This document shows, piece by piece, positions 34,901 through 47,398 of a stretch of DNA of 64,000 nucleotides; position 1 is the first letter of the stretch, and each line of letters starts with the position of its first letter. Under the pieces are notes generated by a model. The model was not told the DNA's origin, did not search any database, and saw only the letters and a program-made list of their open reading frames with translations. Source of the stretch: Ptychodera flava (Eukaryota; Hemichordata; Enteropneusta; Ptychoderidae); contig NC_091933.1 in assembly GCF_041260155.1 (NCBI RefSeq), positions 35,506,293 to 35,570,292 on the forward strand, read 5' to 3'. Both the position numbers and the translations under genes were made by a program.

Positions 34901-37900
34901 TGTATTTGTTGTCTTGCAGAATACATCAATAAGCCACCAGTTGTGTTAACTCCCATGCAAGATGCTGAAATCACAGTCGGACATATCTTGGAGTTTTCTA
35001 TTCCACTTGGCACCTTCTATGATCCAGAGCAAGGCTTGACAGACAGGCTGCACTTGTCCCTTCAGACATCGTCTGGACTTCAACTCCCAAGGAAATCGTG
35101 GATTCAGTTTGACAGTGACGAACAGGTTGTGTATGGCATACCTTTAAAGGAACATCTAGCCTTGTCGCCAGCTAAGTACAAACTGATTGCAAGTGATTCA
35201 GAGGGGCTAACGGCCAGCACTGACTTTACAGTCTACATCAATCCAAGACCACTCAACGAATCCATCACTCACCAGTTTATTTTATCACTGGATTACAGCT
35301 ATCCTCTCTTTCTCCAAGCGGGAAGTAATCGACATGAGCTTGCAAGAGACATTCTAGGCTTTTACAATGACCAGAACCTGGAGGATCTGATAGTGGATGA
35401 GATATCCGACAACTATGTATACCCAGACACAACCTTGTTTACTTTTCGTAATGGGTCGCTAAGTCAGCTGTACTGTGACAGGGAGGAGATATTTCAAGTC
35501 TACAACCAGATGGCTGATGATGATACCGCTCCACAGGAGAACTTCAATATCACCTTACTACCTGAGTTCCAAGTCATCTGGGTTGCTCTGCGACTCTATG
35601 ACGCATGCCTTCCAACTTCATCCAGTTTGCCGGTCTTTGCAACAAGTACTCCATACATTCCAGCATCAAGCACGGAATTAATCATCATTCCCTCCAGCAG
35701 CACTTCTCCGTTGGAATCATCGTCGCTGACATTGTCATACCCGGTCACCTCTACCATCAGCACCACTGTCATCAGCACAAGCATGGTGACACCCATCACA
35801 CCAACTCCATCCCTGACAGTGTCCAGTATTTCTATATCAAGCAGTATTCCACCAACCGAAGGTAAGTTTACATGGGATAAGTGTCGGGAAACATTTGGAG
35901 TTCCTCCCTAAGTTTCAAACAACAGCTTGCGTCTGTAATAATACAGCCCTTAGAGTTATCCATAACTACAGAAACCTAGAGAGAGGTAATATACAAGTAT
36001 ACATGTTTCTCAAAATACAAAGATTTGCACCTGTGTTCATTATTCACTGGAAATATTGTCTTAGATCCATTAACATCAAGGACAATAATGATATATAAAA
36101 TGTACAAGGATATAAGTCTCAATATTTTGTGCAAAAACATTATTACAATGCTTTTAAAGGCAAATTTACCAGCAAATGGTACATGGTGACCAAGTACACA
36201 TCCAGGATGTTTGTGAGCATTCAGAAACAATTTATGTGACACAGTAATCTGTGGACTTCTACTTGTCTTTCATGTGACTTGATAATTGTGAGAGATATTC
36301 CTGAAGCAACGTACATGTAGTCATATGGTACCAAGTTTTCTGAACATTAAAGAGGATGAGATATCATGTTGAAATCAAAACTTCTGTGGGGTGACATTGA
36401 ACTGCTTATATCTCTGTCATTTGACTCTGTGCCCACTGACAATCAAACTGATCCTTCTGTTAACTCATGCATTCCCATTTCTTCACCTACATGTACATGT
36501 ACATGTATAGATTGACCATTCTATTAGAGGACAATAGGGTTGTGAAAGGTGGAAGCAATGACAGAGTTAAACGATCAGATTTTTGAAAGGGACCATGCTA
36601 TGTATAACTTTTTCATCGTTTTGTTGTTACTTTTGTACTCAAAAACAAGTACTGTGTTTTTCCTTCCTCCCAAAGTATTCTGAAATACAACTTGCCAGCT
36701 TCACCAGCACACTGCATTGTGTATAACATGCCATATTATTGTTGGCAAATGAATTTTAGTCCCCACTACAGTTCAGTTGTCGACAGTAACACTGGACATA
36801 AAACACATACCAGGTTGAGACTAGTAGGCAGATCAATGTGATTTAGGGAGTACGCAAGAAAATCTACTTTTCAAGTTCATTGGCTGCGAGATAGTTATGT
36901 TTTGAACTGTCTTTTTCTTCTATTAGCACCAGTAGACAGAAGACCTATGTTGATAAATCACATTGATCAGCTTTTCATCCGAGTTGGAGGGGTATTGGAA
37001 TACGTAATACCTGCAGACACCTTCTATGACTTTGAAGACGGTGACACCCGAAGCCTTCGTCTTGCACTCATGACTGTGTCTGGAGAGCCTTTGCCGGAAT
37101 CATCATGGATTCAGTATGACGGTGACAAACAAATGATCTATGGGATACCACTAGCTGTAGACTACAGTGTCAGACCAGTTGAGTTCATATTGCTTGCAAG
37201 AGATTCAGTCGGACAAACTGCAAGGGACGCTCTTGAAGTTGTGATCCAGTTAAAACTGAGTGTCGTGTTTTCTCATGAGTTTGTCATCACTTTCGATGAG
37301 GATTACATTAACTTCATGGCCAAGGGCAAGAATCGCTATGACGTAGCACGAAAGATATCTCAGTATTATAAAGATGGCAGTAGCAGATTTTTATCAGTGG
37401 ATTCTATAGTGGAAGGATCTGTAGTGTGGACTTACTCAAACACCTCTGTACAAACAAAAACTTGTGACTTACAGACTATCTGGAGGCTGTACTCAAAGCT
37501 AAGTTATGATAATGGAGATGTCACAGAGTCGTTTCAAATGATGATGTCGCCAGAGTATGTCCCTGTGAAAGCAGAGCTATTGCTGACAGGCGTGTGTGGA
37601 CCTGTCATAACAACTCCAAAACCGTCAGAACAAGTCATCGTCGTCGTACCGTTGACTTCTGAGAGGGATAAGTGGGAAAAGGCCCTCATTCCAGCCATTG
37701 TCATAGCACTCTTGATTCTCCTGTGCGGGTTGCTTGCGTGTTGCGTCTACAGAAGAAAGAGGCCGGGCACCAAGTTTATCTTGAGGGAGGAAAAACCAAT
37801 GTATGCAAACGACAGGCGACCTATTATTTTACCGGATGAAAAGGCACTGAAAGAGAGCCAGAAGCCAATTCAGCCTGCCATTATGAGAAACGACTTTGCT

Positions 37901-38182
37901 CCCTACGTGGCGACTCCACCACCCAGAGTGCCGCCCGCTCCGCCGGAATTACCGGAGACAAGACCACAATCACCTCCACCTTATAGACTCCCTCCTTATC
38001 CGGAAATTGACCAGTCAGATTCTGATGAAGACCCTATGTATTTGAGGGAAATACCCCTCCAAGGAACAATGCCAACACCCCCACCGGCGTATTCACCACA
38101 ACCAGAGTACAGTGGACCCCCACCCAATTACAGACTACCCCCTCCTTACAATCCTTTGGAATTTCAAACATCAAAACTGTAA
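31941..38182 (+). CDS. DAG1: Dystroglycan with duplicated cadherin-like/SEA-like module
   Basis: Dystroglycan is the transmembrane receptor linking extracellular laminin-type ligands to dystrophin. Coding segments are 32032-32244, 32636-34376, 34920-35861 and 36927-38182: in phase, GT-AG, 4152 nt, about 1383 residues. In order they encode a signal peptide near residues 10-30, a cadherin-like domain, an N-terminal second domain ending at a furin-type RRKR site (311-314, near the human position), and a long Ser/Thr/Pro mucin-like stretch with an SPSPSP run. Exon 4 gives a cadherin-like plus SEA-like unit and a second Ser/Thr stretch. Exon 5 gives another such unit with EGSVVWTYSN, matching the human autocleavage site (Gly1129-Ser1130). 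A membrane helix at about 1218-1239 and a basic stop CVYRRKR come next. The tail carries several PPxY motifs, ending RLPPPYNPLEF as in the dystrophin-binding end. An upstream 16-codon frame starts at 31941. Confidence 0.93.
33974..34062 (+). repeat. Coding microsatellite (Ser-Pro run) in the dystroglycan mucin region
   Basis: A pyrimidine-rich TCNCCN tandem encodes about fourteen consecutive Ser-Pro pairs within the mucin-like region. Such tracts vary in length between alleles. It also creates a long spurious open frame on the opposite strand. Confidence 0.85.
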
Positions 38183-41100
38183 TGTAACAAATGTAAGATT
38201 TGATATTAAGATATGAAGCATCATGTAAGTTTGTAAGGTAAGGAAGTACATGAAATATTCATGTTCTTTATATTTTATATAATATTTATGCTCTATTTTG
38301 TAAAAAAAAATGTAAATTTATATGTATGTATCTAACAACCAACAAAAGTCATTACATAGTACAAGGTAAATGAATTTACCACAATGATCCTTGATTTGTA
38401 CTCACTGAGATCGCATACTGAACCATAAAAGCAAAATTTTCCCAGACAGAAAAGAGTGTGGTATGTATTTTCAAATTCTGAAAACCTTGTTTTGATGATC
38501 CACAACCATATGCCATATTTTCACTGAAACTAAGGAAGTAAGTTGCACTTGTGTTGGCAATAGAAAGGATATTGATTTTTTTTAGTGTCTATGACAAAGG
38601 ATATGTACATGTCTGACAGATGGTATGAGACCCCCTTAGTTGCTCATAACTTTGCTTTGAAAAGTGTGTCATTTCTTTCACCTAGTAACAGTCATGTGGC
38701 TTTTCAATTTACTCCTTACATTGTAACATAATCAAGAATTTTGGAGCATACTGTTAGCAAATAATCTTGAAATTAAATTTTGAAAAGTTGATTTTATATT
38801 GTTCAGAAATGAATAAAATTGAATGAGCCTGTAAGGAACCATGCCTTAGTGCACAAATCAAGGAGAATTGTGGGTAACTTTACTTACTGTTCAGTACACC
38901 ATTCAATAAATACATATATACCAACAATGGTTTTTACGTTTATCATCAAATGCGAAAACTTTACTGAAAATGTTCACATCATGAAATGTAGACATGGCTG
39001 GAGTATGTTACAATGGTTAACATACATGTAGTATTATCCTGCTGTATAGAACTTGCCTGTTTACAATGAATTTGTTTGTAGTATTCTGATAAAAATCTCA
39101 CCATAAACAGATTCTCATAAATAACTCACTGTATCACCTTGCATCGGAGTATGAAAGACAGCAACTAAAGTCAGCTATGCAATGAATCCTTTTTTATTGC
39201 AGATAGTCATTTTATTATGCAAGCAATTTTTTTTTATTTAGAAAGTATCCAAATTAAATCAAATCCATTTCTATGGTATGGTAGGGTTAAATGTAGTGGC
39301 TTTTAATTATTTAATAATTCTTCATGTCCAGGTGATGATGAAATTAGATCAAAGAGAGACCCATGTTCAACTGTACACGAGTAGCTTTTCAAGTCTCTTC
39401 CAGAATGCAAAGTGTCATGAATTCACTGCAGCTGGAAAGAATCCACATAAAGTACATATCTTTTTGAACGGCATAGATTTACTCTTGTTTGTTAATGATG
39501 TGAGTGAAAGGTGAATTTCTCTGCGACTGAGTGTAGACTGATCATGTATTACTTGTCAATTATTTTAATTTAACAATTGTGAGTGTGCATTTTTCTGTAT
39601 TCATTGTTTGAAACAGACGTGTTTTTGCTGACAATTATCATCTCCATGAAATGGAAATGTTCATCTGTCCTTGTGAAGAAATAAACTTTAGACTTTTAAT
39701 GTAAAGTGACATACTTAATTGGCAGTGTTTGATTTTACATGACTGTATGTAAGTTGTGATGAACTGTACTGTATAAACGGCACAAAAATGTCTTTGGGAA
39801 ACGTTATCAGTTTCCCAAACCCTTTCAGATTCCATTCTATATCTTGTCCGTGGGGATGGGCCAACCCAACTCAGTTATTTTCAGAAGTCTGGGACTCTGG
39901 GAACCCTGCTGATATAATCCATATTCAATTATCAAATTGTTTACCCCAATTCCCTGTAAACAGATGCACAATTCATTATTGGTAACAATGGGGTTTGGGC
40001 TAAACATGATGGTGAAAGTTGCGGTTGAAGCCCTGGGGGTGGAAGGCAGAGCAACAAGTACATAATGGATAGATCAAGCCGACAACCTAGCGCACAAGCA
40101 CCTGTGTGTAGAGCATGAAAAGCTATGAGAATGAGAATTGTAAAATAACACAAATCGAATAAAATCACTGGTTATTTGTTTTACTGTATGACAGCATTGT
40201 TTGAGTAAAAACGTGATATTCAGTAGTGATGGTAGTGAGTAACAATACTCGCTTGAAAACGAATATATACAAGTATTGCTTATAGAGGGCGCTATACATC
40301 ATAAGGTGTACAATCGCATTATCTCGTTAGGGACCATCACAGGTACTCTACCTGGGCCCATTTGGGGTACTATGCATAATATGCTGGCTGGATAATATTG
40401 GTAGGCACACGGCAGACAAGACTTACTGCATTTGACATCAAACAACCACTTCTCCCCTCTTTTATATGAAGGTTAAAATAGCGAAAATCCTTTGACGAAA
40501 TAATGAACAACAAATTTCCTACAGAATATCTGAACGGTTCTTGAGTATCGTGCATATACATGTATACGGTTTGCGCACAGTAATTGTCATACCACAGTCA
40601 CTCCACCCACTGTGGTATGACAAACGTAATAAATTTCCGTTCCTCATGCGCCTGTAATAATTACTCAGTCCCTCATACTAACAGTACATCCCTTCGGTCT
40701 CGAACGTCCGTCGTTACCATGACTCCGTGCAACACTTGTAACATTGGAAATTTACCTCACAGAATGGCCAACATCAAGAATAGCTAAATTTGAAGTAATT
40801 TCATGTTCTCGTCTAAGTATTTGCACAGTGAGCCATGGTTATTATTTGTACATATTACATGTAAATGGTATAATTTAAGTTTCATACCTTGTGCAAATGT
40901 GAATTCAAGTTTGGAACTTGTTTCCGAGGCCCACTTTACCACAGGCCTACTTATGCTCCCAACTACAGGAATTACTCCGGTTTCTGAAATTTTGCTTCCA
41001 AGCTTCGGCAATTTTATTGTCGTATTGATAGTTCGGACCCCTCTCTAATGATACCAACTTTCCATTTGATTTTCATTTAGTCGATAGACACATTACGGTG

Positions 41101-41280
41101 TCTTCGCCAGTAAAGTGATGTTACAGATTACCCGACAGTCGTTTGGTTGATGGTATACGTTTTGCTAGCCAGCGTCACACAATTCTCGCAAATTGATGAA
41201 TTATTATTTTCCTCTATTTATCATTCTAGGGCCATGGCTGGATATTTCTTTTTTGATACTCTAAAAATGTTTCTTTTTGA
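38183..41280 (+). other. Dystroglycan 3' UTR and intergenic sequence
   Basis: AATAAA at about 38812 is a candidate polyadenylation signal for dystroglycan, with another near 39678. The rest is AT-rich without a convincing frame. A small palindrome lies at 40584-40623 (listed separately). Confidence 0.45.
40584..40623. repeat. Short palindrome
   Basis: The arms ttgtcataccacagt and actgtggtatgacaa are perfect complements around a spacer of about ten bases. It may mark the end of a small repeat or a random hairpin. Confidence 0.8.
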
Positions 41281-41295
41281 TTTTCATTTTTTGCT

Positions 41296-42700
41296 CACGT
41301 GTTTACACACGTGGGCATATGTCGCAGCGATGTCTGTCTGTCTGTCTGTGTGTCTGTCTGTGTGTCTGTCTGTCTGTCTGTTGGTCCGATATCTCAAAAA
41401 CGGCTAATCAGATCAGAATCAAATCTGGTACATATATTCAGTTAGCAAATGGCAAGAACTGGTAAGTTTTTGGTGGGTCTGGCTTGCATATTTTTTGCTC
41501 ATATGCATAATTAATGATTTTAGAAAAAACGGATATACATTAAAAACAACTACACACAATTTGATGAGATTTGCTACAAATGTTGATCACACCAAGATAT
41601 ATCAGCAGTGGGAACCATTAAGGGGTTACATGAAAGATAGTGGGTAATTTGCATATTTAATGAACTTTCCTATTTAGGGATATGGTATGTCTGATTTAAC
41701 TCGATCAAAACTGACCAAACTTGGTATGTATATTAAAGATACTATTATCTAACATTATTGAAAGTCATTAAGCGTTTAAACAGCAGCCAATTCCTAATTT
41801 GCACGTTTAATGAACTTTGCTAATTAGAGATATATATTTGAATTGACTGGACCGACGTTGATGAAACTTGCTACATGTATTTGGAGCTACTATGATACAA
41901 CATTTTTGAAAGTCTTTAAGTATTTTTACTTCAGCCAATTCCGAATTTGCATATTTAATGAACTTTCCCAATTAGGGATATGTATGTGAATTAACTTGAT
42001 TGTAGTTGTTTAAACTTGCTATATACATCAAAGATACTGTGATATAACATTATTGAAAGTCAAAAGACATTTTTACTTCAGCCAATTCCTAATTTGCATA
42101 TTAAATGAATTTTCATAATTAGGGATATTTATCTGAATTGACTTGATTAAAATTCACGAAACTTGCTATGTACATTAAAGACACTATAATACAATATTAT
42201 TGAAAGTCATTAAGCATTTTCTCTTCAGCCAATTCCTAATTTGCATATTTAATGAACTTTCCTAATTAGAGATATATATCTGAATTGACTTGACCAAAGT
42301 TGACAAAACTTTCTACATATATTGCAGATACCATGATACAACATTATTGACAATCATTAAGCATTTTTACTTAAGCCAATTCCTAATTTACATATTTAAT
42401 GAATTCTGCTTATTAGGGATATATACTGGGATTTACTTGATCAAAGTTGGCAAACTATGTACATTGATGATTATGGTACCTGGTTAAAACAATATCAAAG
42501 TCATTTCACATTTTCATGTCAGCTAATTTATAATTTGCATATCTAATGAGCTTTCACAGCTCGGCATATATGGCTTGAAGGACTTGGCCAACGGTAATTA
42601 CACTTGCTATATAAAATTGTGATACAATGACAGCAGTCAAAGAACTTTAATATTTTTATTTCAGCTAATTACATATTTGTATACTTCATGACCTTTTAGA
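41296..42700 (+). repeat. Composite repeat: hairpin, CTGT microsatellite and ~147-bp tandem array
   Basis: The left end has a hairpin (cacgtgtttacacacgtg), then a CTGT-type microsatellite at about 41332-41380. After a unique-looking spacer, about nine degenerate units of 146-150 bp follow, marked by aatttgcatatttaatgaac near 41505, 41651, 41801, 41949, 42096, 42243, 42390, 42537 and 42679. No transposase or other protein is encoded. A microsatellite plus tandem core units recalls non-autonomous Helitron-like repeats in other invertebrates, but I cannot show the diagnostic ends. Confidence 0.8.
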
Positions 42701-43467
42701 ATTAATCGGCGGTGATTATTGTTCATTATGTTGATCATAATACTTTCAATGAAGTTGCAAACATGTGGCAAAGGTTCAAATTTACACATAACTGCAATAT
42801 ATAATGAAACACGTGAGCATTCTCAGTTCATATCTGGTATAGCATTGTCTTCCAAAATTTCGGGGAAAGACATTTTACAGAGCTTTGTAAGAGGATCATT
42901 GTGCTTACATTTTAAAATAGTTCGAAGGTGTTTTTATTCTTGACATGTTTTACTTTCAAAATGCCAACCAAACCATTCCGTGATCCTGATTGACAACCTG
43001 GTAACCCAACATTTTCTGGGTCAGTGTAATTGTAAATGAAACCTTATTTGCACTAATCTTTACCGACGTACAGGGCAGTAACAGGCATCTGTAAATTTGC
43101 GTGTTACGATAGAGTAGGAAGACCATTACCACGTGACCAACGTGTTACGTCACACAGTATCATCTGCAACAGGGCAAAAAGATAACCAAATCTACTACAA
43201 TATCCGCAATTCTCCCATGCCCGGTTGATTTTCACAGGATGTGACGTGTGAAAAAACCGTTTGTTTTGCATGCTATGACCGTTGCATGGATATTTCGTTT
43301 CTTTAACATTGCTTTTTTAGGTCTAAAACGACTCTCTCAACGAATGACTTAGTGCGGCACAATGCGCACGGTCGTTAGGATAGCACGTCTGAAGATAATT
43401 GGCTCATTTAAACTATTTGCTCTGACAAGGAAATGACACTCTAAAAATTATTTTAGTTCCATGTCAG

Positions 43468-43470
<3 letters not shown>

Positions 43471-43521
<51 letters not shown>
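43471..43521 (+). repeat. (TC)n microsatellite
   Basis: An uninterrupted CT dinucleotide tract of about 50 bp, followed by a short C run. It lies about 650 bp upstream of the first glycosyltransferase gene. Confidence 0.97.
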
Positions 43522-43524
<3 letters not shown>

Positions 43525-44162
43525 CCCTCCAAGTATTTTCCCAATCCTACTTTGCTTCCTGCTCCAGCCGCCTTATAATTTGCAAAAACAATCGAACTGA
43601 GACAGAGGCTTACTCAGTCATTCATGACAATACATACACTCTCACTATTCAACTTGAACTCCAGCCCCCACGCACTTTGAGGTTATAATTGATTTATGCG
43701 TGTCCAGAATAGCAATCTCTGTGCCACGAGTGCAGGCCGCTGATTTGGAAATTCAAACCATGGTACAGATGATGCAAATAAAGACAAAGAAGTGTGCACA
43801 GATGTTCCATTTGTTTTATTGCGTTGCCGATAATCTGTGCAATAACAATAGCCATCGTTGCACTAACAGAGCAGTTTTCACTTATTGACATGAGCAATCG
43901 CGATGCAACACTAACTATTTTTAATGTCTCTTCATCTCGCGGGTGCGTTTTGCTGAAGTTTTGCTTGAATTCTACCCTGGAGCAGCGGTTAATGTTGAAA
44001 TATCAGATTTCGTTGGAGGTGTACATCATGACACTCAGTGATATCACTGACTAAGTAGCGGCTTTGATGTACGGACTTTGATGTACGAGCTGTGCCAGCT
44101 TTAATTACGTGTACCCCACGTTGAACTTAAACGTTACTTCATCCGAGCAAGTTGACGATAGC

Positions 44163-45365
44163 ATGAATACACCTGAAGTATCTGTGTTACACCGAGTTGC
44201 GAACCGGCTGGCCCCCTTTTTCATCGGCCACCGTAAAGACATCGCTGTCCTCGTGTTCTGGATCTTAGTATTGTGGACATATCGTCTTTGGATGATGACC
44301 ACCTCTGCCCCATCACCCCGTCCGGCAAGTTCCCTACGTGGCGACTGGGAAGCTGCACGCTTCCAGGCCAACATCGAAAGGGCCGTTGATCACGTTGATT
44401 TAGATAACATCTATGGCTGGAAAGACAAGTCATCGAAAAGGATAGTCTTGCCAGTGGCTGTCGCCGAAGAAACAAGACCAAGTAACGTCAGTGATGGAGA
44501 AGACGGGTCGGATCTCTCAGATGACGTCTCCAACTCGATCATATTGGATTGGTTCAATGGTACCTTGAAACCCCACGATACACCTGTGGTTCCAAATATC
44601 GTCCATTTCATGTGGTTCACCTGCCACGACTTTAAGTTTCACCATTTATTAAGTGTGTTAGGCGCATACCGTGTTTTGAAAGCAGAATCGATACTTTTCC
44701 ACACAGATTGCGAACCGAACAGTCGCTGGTGGAATGAGACGAAGTTGATCCCCGTCTTAAAGGTCCTGATTCGAGAAGCTCCACGCTCTATATTCGGGCA
44801 CAAGATCAACCCGTGGTGGCCCCAGCACGTGGCCGACGTCGGACGTATCCAGGCACTGATGCAGTTCGGAGGAATATACCTTGATACCGACGTGTTTGCC
44901 GTCAAGTCATTCGAACCCCTCCGCCATTACGACTTTGTCATGGGCAGGCCAAGACGGCAGGAGCGACTTAACAACGGTATTATCATCGCTGCCAAGGATT
45001 CAAAGTTTCTGAGACTGTACTATGAGAGCTACAGAGAGTACAACAACACTTGCTACCTGTGCGATTCGATGCTTAGGGTAAACACGCTAGCCTACGAAAA
45101 CAGAGATCTCATACACATTGAGTATTGTACGATCGCCTGTTCTGAAAAAGAGTACTTTCGCGAACAACTTAGCGGGCATATCGACTGGAAAAGTGATAAA
45201 TACTCCTTACACTATTGGCGCATTGCTGATCAGCTTAACCCAGAATCGATAAAAACTCTAGACACGACACTTGGTGAGGTTTCGAGGCTGATTTATTATG
45301 GGAACGAAAATCTACAGCAAAAAGGAAGTAAGCCAAAACTCTGGTACAACCTTCTGAACGAGTAA
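44163..45365 (+). CDS. Type II membrane glycosyltransferase, DXD family (copy 1)
   Basis: This 400-residue protein is predicted to sit in the Golgi membrane and transfer a sugar from a nucleotide donor; donor and acceptor are unknown. After a short cytosolic tail, a signal anchor (about residues 26-45, IAVLVFWILVLWTYRLW) is followed by a variable stem. The catalytic domain opens VVPNIVHFMWFTCHDF, continues LFHTDCEPNSRWWNE and holds the metal-binding motif FGGIYLDTDVF (Asp241, Asp243). Later blocks are HYDFVMGRP, NNGIIIAAKDS and LRLYYESY. The layout resembles the GT32-type Gly_transf_sug domain of alpha-1,4-galactosyltransferase relatives. The start ATG at 44163 precedes the anchor. It is encoded in one exon. 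Two relatives lie at 51982-53904 and 54058-55377. Confidence 0.9.
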   Translation: MNTPEVSVLHRVANRLAPFFIGHRKDIAVLVFWILVLWTYRLWMMTTSAPSPRPASSLRGDWEAARFQANIERAVDHVDLDNIYGWKDKSSKRIVLPVAVAEETRPSNVSDGEDGSDLSDDVSNSIILDWFNGTLKPHDTPVVPNIVHFMWFTCHDFKFHHLLSVLGAYRVLKAESILFHTDCEPNSRWWNETKLIPVLKVLIREAPRSIFGHKINPWWPQHVADVGRIQALMQFGGIYLDTDVFAVKSFEPLRHYDFVMGRPRRQERLNNGIIIAAKDSKFLRLYYESYREYNNTCYLCDSMLRVNTLAYENRDLIHIEYCTIACSEKEYFREQLSGHIDWKSDKYSLHYWRIADQLNPESIKTLDTTLGEVSRLIYYGNENLQQKGSKPKLWYNLLNE

Positions 45366-45653
45366 AGTTGGTCTTATGCTCTAAGGTCTGTTTTAGGTTT
45401 GGGCCAATGCTCTTCGCTCCTCTTACCTGAACTTTCAGGGTTTTGTCTGAGGTATGACCTTGAAATTTAGGCGTTTGAAGAAGTTCAGTGGCTTTGCTTT
45501 TGCTTTGCTTTCGTTGTAATCTCATCATGTCAGTTAATTGTAGAAGGGTTTCTTAATACAAGTACATGTACAAATTGGGACTGAGTTCACTCTAGTACCA
45601 CCACACTTGTCTAAAGGTTACTCTAGTTTGTGAAATTCAATACATTACCCCAA

Positions 45654-45658
<5 letters not shown>

Positions 45659-45737
<79 letters not shown>
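45659..45737 (+). repeat. (CT)n microsatellite
   Basis: An uninterrupted CT dinucleotide tract of nearly 80 bp downstream of glycosyltransferase copy 1. Confidence 0.97.
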
Positions 45738-45739
<2 letters not shown>

Positions 45740-46207
45740 TTAAACACGGAATAATTATTATTCATAATTAAATCGTTTCCTCCATTTAAATATAAATCAC
45801 CCTAGCGACGGGTACACCTGGAGAGTTTTTACTAGTTTACTCCATATCTGTAGAGACCCTTCGCTTGTTCTATGCTTGTTATACCGCGAATGGTTGTTTT
45901 CACGTCTCGACCAATCAGATAGCTGTATTTACGCCATCAATATACTGGTATGATATTATTTCGTTTATTTGGCGGAAAGGTGCGATACGATAAGGAGTGT
46001 TTCTTCAGAAAGACAGAAAAAAACATTGGGAATAACTATCCTGGAATAATGTGAGCAGTGATTAACAAGCAATCTACAGCTGAAAGCATCACTGAACGGA
46101 TTTCAACATCCAGAATGTTAGCCGAGGTGCTAAATACGCATGGCAACCACCTGTTGATTAATTTATAGACAAGATACCAATAAAATTTAGCAACATGATA
46201 TCTGTCC

Positions 46208-46209
<2 letters not shown>

Positions 46210-46249
<40 letters not shown>
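46210..46249 (+). repeat. (GA)n microsatellite
   Basis: A GA dinucleotide tract of about 40 bp. Confidence 0.95.
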
Positions 46250-46250
<1 letters not shown>

Positions 46251-47313
46251 ATGGAGATCTAACAGTAGGCCTACATGTGAGTGACGTAATACAAGTTTCA
46301 CTGTAGACAGAGTCTATGGCTCCATGTCGATGTTACTCATTTTGAAGCGGCACATCTAGATTTTGTACAGGTCTGTGATTTGTGAACGTGTTAGGGGGTG
46401 TGAATATGATGATTTGTGTTCTCTTTTCATATGAAACATGTGAATAGGGTGAACGCGATAAATGGGGATGAACGCGATACAGGGGGAATTCACCCAAAAT
46501 CACAATCCGGCAAAACTAGCCACTGCGCAGTCTCAAAGGTAACGCGTTCGATCGCTAGAAAAAACCTGACTTGGGCTGCGAAATCTCAAATTATTTGTAC
46601 GTAGACAGTACAGGGTCGTATGGTTTGTATGAAATAGAAGAGACACAAGAGAAAATGTTGTAAATGATTATATATATTTTTTTAATTCACCGACTTGAAC
46701 CAAGTCAACTGCACATCCTATTTTTCTTTAAAACGCAGAAATCTAAGTGTGTGTGAATATCATCAAATAAATACTGTGATTCATTTCCACGATACTTCAA
46801 TCGTATCATAGGTTCCCATAATGCAACTCACTTGCAGCTATGGTGTCAGAGTTTGCAGTCGGTATGTTTCAAGCCCGATGTGTGTGTGTGTGTGAGTGGG
46901 GGGGGGGGGCTACTCCAATTTTTTCACTCTGGGACTGTGCAATCCAAGTTGAAAATATGTGCCTACGAATATTCCAAAAATCTTACTCATTGTTAGGGAT
47001 TTAGTTGACAAATTGGTGTAATTTTTATACTTCTGCATGCGAAGTTTTCCAATATTATGGGAGCGTTCTGTTTCTTACTGACCCATAGATGAAAAGTTAT
47101 CATGTTTAGGGACTTGTTTCTTGAAAAAGTGACTCGCTCGGGTGGCATTTACCCATATGACTTTCTGTGGCAGTACCCCCGGGGTTTTAAGGGACTGGTC
47201 AATTTCTTCGGCGGGGGTGGTAGAATATTTTTTACTGGTACCAAAAAGTGGCTGACCCCCCTTTCCAACTTTCGAAACTGAAACAGAGAGACCCACGACA
47301 AAGGTAGAACAAA

Positions 47314-47327
<14 letters not shown>

Positions 47328-47394
<67 letters not shown>
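47328..47394 (+). repeat. (AT)n microsatellite
   Basis: An AT dinucleotide tract of about 65 bp inside the candidate element at 47176-48543. Confidence 0.97.

Positions 47395-47398
<4 letters not shown>

Larger units (their letters stand above)
45366..47175. other. Intergenic region rich in simple repeats
   Basis: I see no gene. It holds a CT tract at 45659-45737, a GA tract at about 46210-46249 and a short GT/G run near 46880-46910. Two copies of a short phrase, gaacgcgata, sit at about 46450-46480. Confidence 0.5.
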
